Counted from the stretch's first letter, positions 12,671 through 24,024 are shown. The stretch: DNA of 64,000 nucleotides from Uloborus plumipes (GCA_038373865.1 JAXGGA010001144.1:1-64000), one strand, 5' to 3'. Numbers and translations are program-made. The notes: generated by a model from the letters alone, not told the origin.

Positions 12671-13890
12671 CGGCTTTATGATGGACGGAATTTTCTTAGG
12701 GTGGAGGAAAACAAATCAGTTTGAAAATTTTTACTTAAAAGGAGCGTGGAGGAAATTAACTGAAACATTGTATATAATTAATCTTATAAAAAGGTCACTA
12801 GTGGAGACTAGCCTATGGTCGTTGGTGACTATTTATTCATTTTCAAATTAACCGCGTATAGCATTTTAAACTAAGCAATAAGTTGAAGCAAGTTTTAACA
12901 TATTTACCAATTTTCAAAGTTTCACTCTTTCAAACCTAGTGTTCCAAAGTTACAACTTAGCTTTCTTTATAATGTATGAAAATATTTCTTACACGGATGG
13001 GGAATGAGAAATTTTAAATTTATGGTCAACAGGCGAAGTTTGAACGAAGATTAATGACGCTATGGAAGTTAAAGAGTAAATTTAAGAGAGAATAGAATGG
13101 GAACTAGTATAGCCACGTTGAAGATGCATGACTTTGTTTCAAGAGCCACTTCATTTTGCAAACCTCAGAATTTGACAACTAAAGAAAAAATTAAAAAGAG
13201 AAGCTATGGTCTCGGCAAGTTTTACATTTTAAAATGTACGGAAGAGTAAATGTGTTTTTACTTTTTCCTTAAGTTCCTGTGGGATTGGGATCAATACTAA
13301 TTATAAGTGTATTTGTCTATCAGTGACGTACATTTATGACTGTATGAATGAGCTTTTATGTCTAATACATGATAAAGCTCTAGATTACTATATGAGCTTT
13401 AGTTGGCGCGCCAGTCGCCAACGGGCGACCATTTCATTGAAAATGGCTTTCAGTCACCAAAAGTGACGACCAGATTTTTCTTTATTTGTTACAAATAATG
13501 TCTCACTACGACAACATGCTTCTAATCCTGATGGCATAGTTCGACCTTTAAGTGAATTTAGGTGTAGGCAATGTTTAAGTCCTTCTCTTAAGTCTCTAAT
13601 AATCGTCATCTTGATTTTGTACGAATGAATTTGTTTTCATCGTTCATTTAAAATCGAATATTTTCATTAAGTCACAAAATCAATAATTCTTGACATTTTT
13701 AAGTCTATACTAATGCTTAAACTTAATCCGTTTTTTATCGCTTTTTTGTGAAGGTTTCGTTTTTGCGTTTGCGACCATTTACAATTAAACTTCCAGAACA
13801 AAATTAGTGTCAAGTGACAAAAAGTTTGACTAATAAATAGACCTAAGACTGCATGAGTTCCATTTAGTTTGTCTACATTTTTATTAGTGC
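12671..13890. other. No gene; contains a MITE fragment near 13375-13485
   Basis: The stretch with CTCTAGATTA and CGCCAACGGGCGACCATTTC resembles, in inverted orientation, the right end of the 12161 and 22724 MITE family and is probably a truncated copy. The remaining sequence shows only short frames without recognised similarity. Confidence 0.45.
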
Positions 13891-14402
13891 TTAACCCATT
13901 TATGCCCAGTAGCCTAAAAACCGGACGCTTGTTAGTTTGTGCATTCAAAAATCTGTAATGGGTATATCATTTTACTAAAGCTACTTTTCACAAGTTAAAT
14001 AGTCCTTCTTCATGAGAAAGCCAGTTAGAGCCACTAGTTGGATATCAGAGTATAATTATTGACAGCTATTTTCAGACAAATCAATCAAGCAACGAGCCAG
14101 CATGGGTAGCCGCAGAAAGTAAGTTTTTTTTGCGAACTTATTTTTCGTAAAATTAAACTATTTTAAAATGATTAGAGATGCCTTCTGTAATGTTACTTTG
14201 CACAAGTAAAGTCAAGTAAGGTCGTATTTTGCTCACATATCTGCAAAATATCCCTAAACAACGCGTTAAATAACTTAATAAATATGGCAATGGCGAACTA
14301 TTTCAAGCGTAAAATGTATGTAGACCATTCCAAGTAAGAGTTTTAAGCAGATAAAAATGGAAAAAAAAATGTTAAAAAAAAACTTGGGCATAAATGGGTT
14401 AA
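13891..14402. mobile_element. piggyBac-type MITE flanked by TTAA
   Basis: TTAA at 13891-13894 and 14399-14402 bound inverted repeats CCCATTTATGCCCA and TGGGCATAAATGGG. TTAA duplication with CCC...GGG ends is the piggyBac signature. The interior (about 500 bp) has no transposase. A second element of the same plan lies at 44210-44731 (CCCATTAATGCC ends). Confidence 0.85.
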
Positions 14403-14613
14403 AAATTGGAAAAATATTTCCTATTGTTTCACGCTTTTCGTATCTTTATAGTAAAAAACATGTTTAGTGAAATTTGTTTGTCGTTTTGGTAGAGTATCGT
14501 AATCTTTCATTTGTTGTTTATTACTAACAGCAAAAAGCTTTTTTACTTTTTGCGCTGCATAAACTTATTTTACAAAAAGAATTTCTCTCAAATATGCAAA
14601 AGTGGCTACCACT

Positions 14614-14744
14614 TAAAGAAAAACGACTTTTCTAAAAACTCGTAGCTTTTATTCGGTGGTTCATAGACATACATCTGAACATATCTGCAGCAGTGTAACT
14701 CTTATATACAAGCGAAATGCGCCCTCTGACGGCGATTCGCAACA
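14614..14744 (-). repeat. 3' LTR of the BEL/Pao element
   Basis: The 131-bp partner of the LTR at 20466-20596, offset exactly 5,852 bp, with no differences seen. TG starts at 14744 on the minus strand, immediately after the purine tract. Confidence 0.92.
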
Positions 14745-14754
14745 CTCCCCACCT
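14745..14754 (-). other. Polypurine tract of the BEL/Pao element
   Basis: Minus strand AGGTGGGGAG directly abuts the TG of the 3' LTR, as expected for the plus-strand primer of reverse transcription. Confidence 0.75.
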
Positions 14755-14956
14755 AAACTCTACTTAGAGTTTACAAACTTACCATACAGGATTGACTTTT
14801 CCTCTTCAGTAATCATAAACATAACATTTACAAATTGACTAGCTTATCAAATATGAAACACAATTGAAAACACATTACAGTTCAAAATGCATTATAACAA
14901 ATAATTTAAGTACATAAATAAACTTAGCTAATTAACGTACATTTTAGTCCGTCAGC

Positions 14957-17900
14957 TCAAGTGAGTTCTAAATTATAAATTAATTGAACAGGTCTTCTGA
15001 TAATTCCTGTTTTCGTTTTGATCGAACAAGAACGTACTTTGTTATCCCTGCCATAAAAAATGTTAGCAATTCTCCCCAAAGACCACATATTTCTAGGATA
15101 ACGATCGTCTTCGATTAATACAATATCATTTGGTTTGAATTCATTGGTCTTTGAAATTTGAGGAGACAAATGAGCAGACCTTAATGCTAAAAGATAATTT
15201 TTCTGCCATCGTTTCCAAAAATGATTTAATACCTGTTGCTGGTGTTTAAACCTTTTAACTATGGATTTTCTAGATCCTTCTAAATCATCTTTGGAAATTC
15301 TTGTTGGAGGGAGGGATAACAAACGCTTACCTACCAAAAAATGTGCAGGAGTAAGAGGAGAGGGCTCTGAGGGATCATCATATACGTAAGTAATGGGTCG
15401 AGAATTAATCATTGCTTCAATCTCGATAGATACTGTTTGAAGTTCATCAAGAGAGAGCGATGAGCGACCAACAATTTTTCTTAAGCTTGTTTTAATTGTT
15501 CTAACCATTCTCTCCCAGAAGCCTCCCCACCATGCTCCTCTTTCTACAATATATTTCCATCTGATATTATTATTAGAAAATAAAGCTTTGACTGAAGGAT
15601 CATTAATGCATTTGTAGATTTTTTTCAATTCAATGTCCGCCCGTTTAAATGATTTAGCATTGTCCGAATAAATGGTATTACATAGTCCTCGTCGAGATAT
15701 GAATCGGCGGAAAGCCAGTAGAAATGATTCAGTGTTCATAGATGGTACCAGTTCTAGATGGATCGCACGCGTTACAGCGCATGTAAACAACAGTAAATAA
15801 TGTTTGTCATTATTTTCCTTGGAATAAAATGGTCCTGCGTAGTCCAGTCCACTTACAGCAAAGGGAGGAGATTCTATTATTCTATCTGGAGGGAGCGGAG
15901 CCACAACCTGGGCCCCTGGACGAGCGTTGAACCGTTTACAAATCAAACAGTTGTGAAGAACTGATTTAATTCTTTGTCGTCCTTTGATGATCCAAAATTT
16001 TTCGCGGAGGTGAGCAAGGGTGGCGTCTACACCAGAATGAAATACCCTTTCATGTGCATCCATAATTAAAAGATCCACGTACCTACACTTTGATGGCAAT
16101 ATCAAGGGGTGCCTGGTCGATTCTTGACAATCTGCGAACTGTATTCTTCCCTTTAAACGCAAAAGTCCTTTGTCATCAAGTTCAGGACACAACACACGTA
16201 GACTGGATTTTGTCCCAATGTTCTTTCCTGCTGCTAGGTCTTCAATTTCTTTTTTGAAGTGTTCAATTTGTGTCGTTTTACTCCAAACCATTTCAGCAGT
16301 CAAGATTTCGTCTGCAGCGAGTGGTCCACATACCTTCTCGGAATTTGGTTTGCAATTGTTGATGAATCTCATTATCCACGCAGTAATACGATACACTTTC
16401 TTCAAAGTCCCGAACTTATTTAAATCAAGCAGCGAACTATCGAAATGTTTAATTTCGTTATTCGCGGAAATTTGAAGGACGTTGCGAGATTTTCTCCTTT
16501 CAGTCGATATTTCTTCCTCGTTGAACTCGATAACTATTTTCTTTGGCCATACATCTTCGGGCTCAGAAAGCCAAATAGGACCATTTTGCCACAGCGAACT
16601 TGAAGCAATTGTTTTTGCTCGTTCCCCTCTTGTTAACATATCTGCTGGATTGCTACGCGAACCGCAGTAGTGAAACTGATTTGGATTAAAAATGGCCTGA
16701 ATTTCTGCTACGCGGTTGCTAACAAAGGGTTTCCACTCAGTTGGAGATAGTTTTATCCAGTGTAGTACTATTGTCGAGTCACACCAACAGTACAGATTTT
16801 CACACAACTTAGGAAAAGTTCCTTTTAAATATTTAGCCAATCGAGCAGCTATAATAGCTCCCATTAACTCACATCTTGGTAATGACAGCGCCTTTAAGGG
16901 TGCAACTCTACTTTTAGCCATTATGAAAGACGTTTTAATTTCCCCGTGCTTATTCATGTATCTAAAATAAGCAACTGCTCCAAAAGCTCTAGGCGAGGCG
17001 TCACAAAATATATGAAGACTTAATTCCTTGTACTCAACGTCACTAAAGAATTTTCTAGGAAATTTTAGATCTTTTAAGAATTCAACTTCTGAACACCAAG
17101 CGTTCCACCTTCCTTTTAACGCACTAGGAAGATTTTCATCCCAGTTTAGACCTAACAACCAAATGTCTTGTAATAATATTTTCAGCCGCACAATAAAAGG
17201 TTGAAAAAATCCAACTGGATCGAATATTTTTGCTACAGTACTTAAAACTGTTCTTTTCGTGTCGGCTCTATTGTTTTCCACAGATTCTATTACAGAACTT
17301 AGCTGCACATTTATAGAATCATCAACCGGACTCCATATCATGCCCAAAAATTTAGATTCTTCACTCAAATTACCATCCCCTTTAATATTATCTCTGACCC
17401 ACAAAGCGTTAAGTTCACTTGAATTAGATTTCAATTTTCTCAAATTTATTCCCGCGTCGCGGAAAATGTTTACTGCATCAACAGACAATTCGTATGCATC
17501 TTCTACCGTTTCAGCACCGTAAAACAGATCATACACATAAATCGATGAATTAAGCATTTCAAAGACATCAGGGTTTTTATTCTTATATTTTTTGATATGA
17601 TATTTAATCGTGGCAGAAAGTATGAATGGGCTAATACTGGTCCCGAACGGCGTGCGACACATACGTAAGATTTTAAATTTTTCATTATCGTCCCCAAACC
17701 ATAGGAATCTCAAAAAATCTCTGTCTTCTTCAGCAATCCCAATCATTAGAAACGCCTTTTCTAGGTCGCCACTAAAAGCTATTTCGGGTTCGCGAAACCT
17801 AAGAATGACATCGAGAACGGAAGGATTTAAGTTAGGACCAATTTCTAAACAATCATTTAATGATTTAAAATTTCCAGTTTTTGCGGATGCGTCAAAAACC

Positions 17901-20323
17901 AATCGTACACTGGTCGTGTCGCTACTACGAATTACTGCTCTATGAGGCATGTAATAATCATAATCTTTGATTTCATTAGCGCATTTCTCAACTATATTTT
18001 CTTTTAACTGCTGTTCTATTTTCTTGTACTGTTCTAATATTTTCGGACTTTTATCCAGTTTTTTCCTCAATGTTTCAAAGCTTCTTTTAGTTGCCTCAAA
18101 ATTGTTCCCGAGACCGTCCGTTGTTGTTTTCCAAAGTAATTTACATTCGTATATCCCATCTTTAAATCGCAAATCTGTTTCAAACCGATGAATTAAATCC
18201 TCATCCCTCTTGGAATATTCACTCCTTTCTTCAATTATACCCATTGAATCTAATTCCCAAAATATTCTCAAATCATTTAAGACCATCGCATTTCCTACTG
18301 ATATATTTAAATGATCCGAATATTCGGTTTGCTTAGACGCATTTCTTTCTAAACCTACCAAAAACCATCCAAATATAGAGTTAACGGCCTGAAGATCTTT
18401 ACTGATGCGTTTTCTTGCTGTCAACACTACATCCCAAAATTTGTCTGCCCCAATTAATACCCCCACATGTCGTAAATGAGACGCGTTATCGGCACAATCT
18501 ACCGGCTTTAGTCCCAAACACTTCATTTTCTCCAGTGAGCGTAAACTAGGACCCTTTACCGGACATGAAGAAATTGTGTCAGTTACCAAACATTCTAACT
18601 TAATTTTATTTTTCAGTTCCCTATCGCTAAGTTCAATTGATACAACAGGATATTTTTTAACGATGGGTTTTTTCGCTCCAAATGCGAAAACTGATAGTTT
18701 TTCCGTTCGTACGGGTTTCAAATTCAACGATTGAACCAAAGTGTCTTTTATAAAGGAACGTTCACTTCTCTGGTCCAAAATTGCACGCGTAGTTCTCGTG
18801 TCCGTTTCTGCACAAACTAACACGGTACACGTTTGTAACAATACATTTTTCGAGCTCAAAGTATTATTATAGTTTTGAGAAACAAAGGCATTTGCATTTA
18901 CGTTAGGAACAAAAAATTCATTATTTGAATTAGAAGCGGCTAACGTATTTTCAGACATTTTACGTTGCTCTAACGATTTACTTGAATTAGAACGCTCATC
19001 CTGATTTTTTAAACAAATTGAATCATGATGATTTTTCCCGTTACATTTAAAACAAACACTCTTATCATTGCAAACTCGACTCAAATGAAATTTCTTGAAA
19101 CATTTGAAACATCTGTTATCATTTTTAAGGTGGGTTATTTTATCCGTTGCACGAATATTACATCTATAGGAATTGTGTGCATTCTGGCAGAAGATGCATA
19201 CCTGATTGACTGAAGTGTTAAGCGCACTAGCAGTAGATATGTCTCTATTGTACCTTTTATTACCAGCCTTTTGATTGTCGTAGCTATTAGAATTTACCGG
19301 AGTTGTCTTTTCAACACACGCTGCTAAAGTACTTTCGCGACATTCTACTTCTTTCTTTAAGAATGAAATAAATTCAGAAATTTTAATATCGCCTTCATCC
19401 TTTTGCCTATTGAATTGCAGTATTAAATCGCGAGGTAGCTTTTTCTGAAAAATAGGCATTAATAAGTGTCCGAAAGATTTAGAATCTACGTTCATTGCTT
19501 CTAAATTTCTAAACGCGATTTCAATTTCGTCATGAATTTTCCGTAACGCTTGAACATTGGAAGCGCTCTTAACCTCCTCTAAGTTAATTATTTTGTTCAT
19601 AAAAGAGTTAATTATGATATCTCGTTTGCCAAATCTGTCCTTTAGCATTTCTTTACAATTGTCGTAATTTTCACTTGAAAGATCGAATCCATAAACAACA
19701 TTGGCTGCCGAGCCTATTAACAGAGTTTTTAAATAAGCGAATTTTTCTACTTCTGAAATACTTTCACATCTGTCTATTGTGCTTTCAAAGCTGTTCCAAA
19801 AGCTTTGCCACCGCTTGGGATCTCCTGAAAATTTTTCAATTACTAGTTTAGGTAACTTTACTGAACGTTGTCTAGAATTTTCGATAGCGTTTGTACTTAA
19901 ATTGTTTGAAGAATTTAAATTTGGACTGAGTTTCTTTTTTTCCTCTAAGTAGCGTAGTATTCGTTTTGAAAATTTTAAACATTTTGTTTCGTATTCGTCA
20001 TTTAAAGTTACTTCTTTATCTATTTGCTCTACTTCAATGAATTTTAGTATTTCACTATCAAGTTGTTTCAAGCCGTTTGATCTTACAATTAAAAGCTCGT
20101 AATCGTCGTGTAATTCTGCCTCATCTATTTCATCTGCAATTTTTAACTTTTGTTCAACTTGATTGACTAATTGCGTAGTTAACCTTCGCAAAGTAGTTCG
20201 CATTGCTTTAAGTCTTTCAAACCTCTCAATTTCCATTTCATCGTTCGAACTAGCCATTAGATTTTCTAATGCTGCGTTAGCAGTCATTTTTATACAATTT
20301 ATTTCGGTACAATAGAAACACAC
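14957..20323 (-). CDS. BEL/Pao gag-pol polyprotein with altered protease and RT active-site boxes
   Basis: One frame of 1,788 codons; Met13 (20287) is an equally plausible start. Domains in order: coiled N-terminus; DUF1759-type gag from about residue 155 to 310 (PKLVIEKFSGDPKRWQSFW start); two CCHC knuckles of CX2CX4HX4C form at about 407-440; protease near 517; RT around 780-1000; RNase H with CDAS at Asp1108; integrase with an HHCC region and Asp1494, Asp1554 and Glu1604 in GLDYAGPF, YSDNAKSF and GGFWERM; and a C-terminal DUF5641-like tail. The protease box reads LDQRSERSF, where aspartic proteases have Asp-Ser/Thr-Gly. The RT box reads YVYD at 929-932, with Tyr931 (codon at 17531-17533) where the first catalytic Asp of YXDD is expected. 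RNase H and integrase residues look intact. The product should be inactive for reverse transcription unless complemented in trans, or unless these bases are sequence errors. Confidence 0.93.
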   Translation of the reverse strand: MCFYCTEINCIKMTANAALENLMASSNDEMEIERFERLKAMRTTLRRLTTQLVNQVEQKLKIADEIDEAELHDDYELLIVRSNGLKQLDSEILKFIEVEQIDKEVTLNDEYETKCLKFSKRILRYLEEKKKLSPNLNSSNNLSTNAIENSRQRSVKLPKLVIEKFSGDPKRWQSFWNSFESTIDRCESISEVEKFAYLKTLLIGSAANVVYGFDLSSENYDNCKEMLKDRFGKRDIIINSFMNKIINLEEVKSASNVQALRKIHDEIEIAFRNLEAMNVDSKSFGHLLMPIFQKKLPRDLILQFNRQKDEGDIKISEFISFLKKEVECRESTLAACVEKTTPVNSNSYDNQKAGNKRYNRDISTASALNTSVNQVCIFCQNAHNSYRCNIRATDKITHLKNDNRCFKCFKKFHLSRVCNDKSVCFKCNGKNHHDSICLKNQDERSNSSKSLEQRKMSENTLAASNSNNEFFVPNVNANAFVSQNYNNTLSSKNVLLQTCTVLVCAETDTRTTRAILDQRSERSFIKDTLVQSLNLKPVRTEKLSVFAFGAKKPIVKKYPVVSIELSDRELKNKIKLECLVTDTISSCPVKGPSLRSLEKMKCLGLKPVDCADNASHLRHVGVLIGADKFWDVVLTARKRISKDLQAVNSIFGWFLVGLERNASKQTEYSDHLNISVGNAMVLNDLRIFWELDSMGIIEERSEYSKRDEDLIHRFETDLRFKDGIYECKLLWKTTTDGLGNNFEATKRSFETLRKKLDKSPKILEQYKKIEQQLKENIVEKCANEIKDYDYYMPHRAVIRSSDTTSVRLVFDASAKTGNFKSLNDCLEIGPNLNPSVLDVILRFREPEIAFSGDLEKAFLMIGIAEEDRDFLRFLWFGDDNEKFKILRMCRTPFGTSISPFILSATIKYHIKKYKNKNPDVFEMLNSSIYVYDLFYGAETVEDAYELSVDAVNIFRDAGINLRKLKSNSSELNALWVRDNIKGDGNLSEESKFLGMIWSPVDDSINVQLSSVIESVENNRADTKRTVLSTVAKIFDPVGFFQPFIVRLKILLQDIWLLGLNWDENLPSALKGRWNAWCSEVEFLKDLKFPRKFFSDVEYKELSLHIFCDASPRAFGAVAYFRYMNKHGEIKTSFIMAKSRVAPLKALSLPRCELMGAIIAARLAKYLKGTFPKLCENLYCWCDSTIVLHWIKLSPTEWKPFVSNRVAEIQAIFNPNQFHYCGSRSNPADMLTRGERAKTIASSSLWQNGPIWLSEPEDVWPKKIVIEFNEEEISTERRKSRNVLQISANNEIKHFDSSLLDLNKFGTLKKVYRITAWIMRFINNCKPNSEKVCGPLAADEILTAEMVWSKTTQIEHFKKEIEDLAAGKNIGTKSSLRVLCPELDDKGLLRLKGRIQFADCQESTRHPLILPSKCRYVDLLIMDAHERVFHSGVDATLAHLREKFWIIKGRQRIKSVLHNCLICKRFNARPGAQVVAPLPPDRIIESPPFAVSGLDYAGPFYSKENNDKHYLLLFTCAVTRAIHLELVPSMNTESFLLAFRRFISRRGLCNTIYSDNAKSFKRADIELKKIYKCINDPSVKALFSNNNIRWKYIVERGAWWGGFWERMVRTIKTSLRKIVGRSSLSLDELQTVSIEIEAMINSRPITYVYDDPSEPSPLTPAHFLVGKRLLSLPPTRISKDDLEGSRKSIVKRFKHQQQVLNHFWKRWQKNYLLALRSAHLSPQISKTNEFKPNDIVLIEDDRYPRNMWSLGRIANIFYGRDNKVRSCSIKTKTGIIRRPVQLIYNLELT

Positions 20324-20446
20324 CTAAGACTGAAATTGAATGTATTGAAAAATATTACCTTATTTTGTCGCTAAGTCCCAATTCAATTTTGGGCATGAAT
20401 GGGTTCCTTTAAACGTTGCTCACTAAAGACTTAATCGCACTTTAGT

Positions 20447-20465
20447 TTTCGGCCGGACTGCACCA
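20447..20465 (-). other. Primer-binding site of the BEL/Pao element
   Basis: On the minus strand the 5' LTR is followed at once by TGGTGCAGTCCGGCCG. TGG is the complement of the tRNA CCA tail and is the usual start of a primer-binding site. The complementary tRNA would end in ...GCACCA; I do not assign the tRNA species. Confidence 0.75.
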
Positions 20466-20596
20466 TAAAGAAAAACGACTTTTCTAAAAACTCGTAGCTT
20501 TTATTCGGTGGTTCATAGACATACATCTGAACATATCTGCAGCAGTGTAACTCTTATATACAAGCGAAATGCGCCCTCTGACGGCGATTCGCAACA
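20466..20596 (-). repeat. 5' LTR of the BEL/Pao element
   Basis: On the minus strand it starts TGTTGCGAATCGCC and ends TTTCTTTA, 131 bp. It holds TATATAAGAG, a plausible TATA box, about 40 bp in, and AATAAA further on, a plausible polyadenylation signal. It matches the 3' LTR with no difference that I can see. Confidence 0.92.
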
Positions 20597-20601
20597 CCAC
20601 T

Positions 20602-22723
20602 GTTTGTAACTTTGGCAGCCAGTCGATACTATTCAGAATTCTTTGTCTAGAGCTTTACTACATGAGTTATTTTTCCAAAGTTTCCAATCTGCCCCCCTCC
20701 CCATATCGAAAAATCATCAAGGCGTAATTCGTGTTTTACTACTGGAAAATCTTATGCTTATCTGAAAATCAGTTGCACTTGGAAATACAATCCCAAAAAA
20801 TGTTTTTGAAGCATAATTAAAGGTTTCTATAAAAAGCAGTGACAACCAACATGCCCGGCCACATCAAGAGTCGGTAACATCTTCCGTGAAACCGAGCGTG
20901 TTTGTTCTGCAAGCGTGCAGGATACAAGTCACGCGATTTCTCTATCGTCATTTCTCTTATTTAGTGAGACATTCTCGAAATACGCACATAAAAACCTGCT
21001 GTTCGTGCCCACAGCACGCTAACTTGCTAGGTAACGCAGTTTTTGCTAACCGAGTGTAAACAGTTAAGTATCGGCTATGCCACACACAATTGTAGGTTTT
21101 ATGTGCAAGTAACATTTTTAACGTTAAACACATTTTTGAATGCGGAATTCTGAGGGTACATTTTCGCATTTCGAAACGAGTATGTACGCGTGGTTCGTGA
21201 GACATGCAATGCCGTAACTCCTGTGAAATGTGAAACCCTAGATACCATGACCGTGACTTTGAAAGCATTCGTATAAATTATGCAGCAACGAACTGATTTC
21301 ATGAAGTCATTTTGCGTAAGTTTTTTCCGATCTATTGTACTCATTGGAGTAAATTTACAGTACTGCTGCAACTAAATTTAAACGTGGCAAATTATTTACG
21401 ACATTTGCATTTAAAAACGAATTTACCGTTGAGCCTCAAACGTGGATTTCCTCCAACGTAAATTGTATCGCTTGTTCTCCCCAAACCAAAACGAATACTA
21501 AAAAAAACATATTTCATTTAGTTGTGTCACTCTGTGTTTCATTTTCATCTACTAACGTAAAATTTTTCTTTCCTAACCCTTTTTTTTTGTTCAATATTAC
21601 ATTATATAAATTGCTTTTCTACGTACTAAGTTGTGCGAGTTGGTTTTGTCCTTGTAGTTTCGACCCCCCCCCCCCCCCGCTGCAAGTAAGGTTTGATTTT
21701 CAATGTTTCTTGAAAGAAAAATTTAGTCAAATTGACCCTGCATTTGTCACGCAACGGTTACATTATGTGTAATGTAACTCAAGTGCTTTTAGTCAAGCAA
21801 CTATTTATATACAGAAAAAAAAATCACCTGTCTATCACCATTAAGAAATATTCACTGCCGGAAGAATTTTAATTTCCAGAAAAGCAAAATTAATTTTTTT
21901 CTCACACAAACGTGTGCATGAAAGACGTTGAGTATTGAAAAAGCGAGATATAAACATTTTCCGATTTTTTAAAGGTTTGATCTTGTTTTTGATTTTTCAA
22001 TGTTATCAAAATTAGTACTTGAATCTGAATACTTAATTGAAACTGTAACACTTGTATTTTTCCTCTTCATTGCTCCATTTTATCTTCTAATTTTTCACAA
22101 TTTCAAACCAATTTTCATTCCTTTTATTATTTTTTTTTTCTCTTTTCCTTTCCTCTTCTTTTTTGTCATTCATCATCTTCTATATTTGAGAAAGGAAAGA
22201 TTGTTAAAATTCTCTTACCACTCTAATCCTTATACTGACTGCGAAGTATTTTTCTTGGATGCTTTCCGATAGAGGAATTTTTAATTCTTTCTCACTGAGG
22301 ACACCCGATGCCTAGTTGATATTCTAGTACCGGGCGAGTGTGCCGCATTATTTCCAAATGATGAAATTTCTCATGGGAATGCTTATGTTTGTTCAGAAAA
22401 GATCTTGCGGGGAGGTTGGGGATAGTAATAACGATTCTAGACTTTCATACACTTCGAAATTTATTCCGGAGACCGCGCTTCTGATAAATGACATATTCGT
22501 GAGATTTGAAGGAATCCATAGGTGGAAAGAAAAAAAGGTCAGTGCTCGTTTCAGCTGTGCTTTTATATTTTTTCAGTTATCCGGGATATCTTTCTTAATT
22601 TTGTAGTATACGTGGTTTTTTTTCGCCAAAACAGAACTAATTTGCCTCCAACTTCCCCCTACAAAAGTAGCCCCCTTTCTCCCTTCCCCCGCATCTGATT
22701 CTTCAAGCTGTTAAGTGAAGCTC
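20602..22723. other. No gene recognised; C-run
   Basis: Short frames on both strands around 20957-21371 lack recognisable similarity. A run of about 15 C occurs near 21665-21679 and several T-rich stretches follow. No transposon termini can be supported. Confidence 0.4.
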
Positions 22724-23983
22724 TAGACTAGGAATTCTCAATCGTAGTCACTGGCTATCAGTCTCAACACATGGTGGCCGCTTTTGCACCTAAAGCATTT
22801 CTGAAAAAAGTATATACGCAGCGCAAAAAAAGAAATTACCTATCCTCTGTTTGTAGTACAAGATACTCCACAAAAACAACAAACAAAAGTCAAATGTATA
22901 CTTTTTTACATTTAAAGATTCAATTATACAACAAACGGAAATATTTTTCGAATGTAAATGATTTTTAACAAGTAAACAAACACATGGTTGCCACCACGGA
23001 GTAGAAAGAAGGAGAGAAATGTTCTACGGATGCGCTAGTTTGAAAGTGGCAAGGAATTCTCACCCGCCGCCAGAGGACGCTAGCTGAAACGCTCCGTATC
23101 TCTTACGGGAATCAATGTAAATGATACTGAATCTGTCATCTTTTTAAATGCTGCTATGGGAAAGAAAAAAAAAAATTTCAACTGGATTTTGGTGTAAACC
23201 ATTGATTAACATTATGAACTAAATATGACTTTGATCCCACTGAAATTTTGCCGTATTTTTTAAGAAAGATGTTTAATCGACGGCATCTAGCTACTTGCCA
23301 AATTTGACATATATGCGACTGTATGTGACATTTTCTTTGCATTGTACGATATAATTTTTGCTGAGAATCAGTTCTCTAAATTGTTGATAAATTAAGCATG
23401 AGGCAAAAAATTAATTATGTCAGAATTTAATTTTGTTATTAATTAAATATATTTAGTAGACAAAATAATTATTAGTTTAAATGTATTTATTAAATATATT
23501 TAGTTCATAATGTTAATCGATGGTTTGAGCAAAATTCCAATTAAAAAAAATATTCTTGCCAACAGCAGTCTTTAAAAATGACAGATTCTGTCAGATTTGG
23601 CAAGTTGGTAAGTGCATTCGATTAAACCTATTTCTCAAAGAATACGGCACCTATTTTCGTGGGATGAAAATCATATTTAATTCACAATGTCAATCGAAGA
23701 TTTTCACCAAAATCCAGTTGAAAAAAAAATTTTTTTCTTCCCCATAGCAGCATTTAAAAAGATGACAGATTCAGTATCATTTACATTGATTCCCGTCGGA
23801 GATAGGGAGCGTTTCAGCTAGCGTCCTCTGGCGGCGGGTGAGAATTCGTTGCCACTTTGAGATAGCAGAGATTTAGCTCCTCCTCTTTAATCTCCTTGGT
23901 TGCCACGTCTGACGACTATTAATTTTTTAGCAGCTTTTTTCAATGAAATAGTCACCCGTTGGCGACTGGCGACCGCTAGTCTA
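22724..23983. mobile_element. MITE with TAGACTA/TAGTCTA ends (copy 2), host of a nested element
   Basis: The ends are TAGACTAGGAATTCTCAATC and GACCGCTAGTCTA, related to those at 12161-12670. The shared interior includes TCCACAAAAACA and GTTGCCAC. It is interrupted at 22995-23896 by a foldback element whose 10-bp duplication TGGTTGCCAC lies in the shared interior. Possible TA target duplication only. Confidence 0.7.
22995..23896. mobile_element. Nested 902-bp foldback element, Mutator-like
   Basis: The direct repeat TGGTTGCCAC at 22985-22994 and 23897-23906 flanks a palindrome with arms of roughly 430 bp. Left and right arms share, inverted, CCGCCGCCAGAGGACGCTAG, AATGTAAATGATACTGAATC and ATCTTTTTAAATGCTGCTAT. 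The core at about 23340-23560 is AT-rich and contains diverged sub-repeats of the inner arms. Long inverted repeats with 9-10 bp duplications fit non-autonomous Mutator-like elements. No transposase. Confidence 0.72.
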
Positions 23984-24024
23984 GTGCTCAACTGTTTAAG
24001 GAGAGACAGACTGATGAACGTGTC

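Larger units (their letters stand above)
14614..20596 (-). mobile_element. Complete BEL/Pao LTR retrotransposon
   Basis: A 5,983-bp element inserted on the minus strand. It has 131-bp LTRs at both ends and the 5-bp target duplication CCACT at 14609-14613 and 20597-20601. A primer-binding site lies directly inside the 5' LTR and a purine tract directly before the 3' LTR. One long gag-pol frame fills the interior and no envelope frame follows it. Domain content and order (DUF1759-type gag, CCHC knuckles, DUF1758-type protease, RT, RNase H, integrase, C-terminal DUF5641-like) place it in BEL/Pao, known from many animal genomes. The LTRs look identical base for base, which implies a recent insertion. 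The altered protease and RT active sites suggest this copy cannot move alone. Confidence 0.95.

Noticed and set aside
16170..18191. Several plus-strand frames of 60-111 codons
   Set aside because: They are shadows of the BEL/Pao gag-pol frame on the opposite strand.
20387..20404. GGGCATGAATGGG near the BEL/Pao 5' LTR, like a piggyBac MITE end
   Set aside because: There is no TTAA next to it and no partner end; it is within the 5' untranslated part of the retrotransposon.
21524..22606. Frames of 82-90 codons
   Set aside because: Low complexity (Phe/Leu/Pro from T- and C-runs), no splice context and no recognised family.
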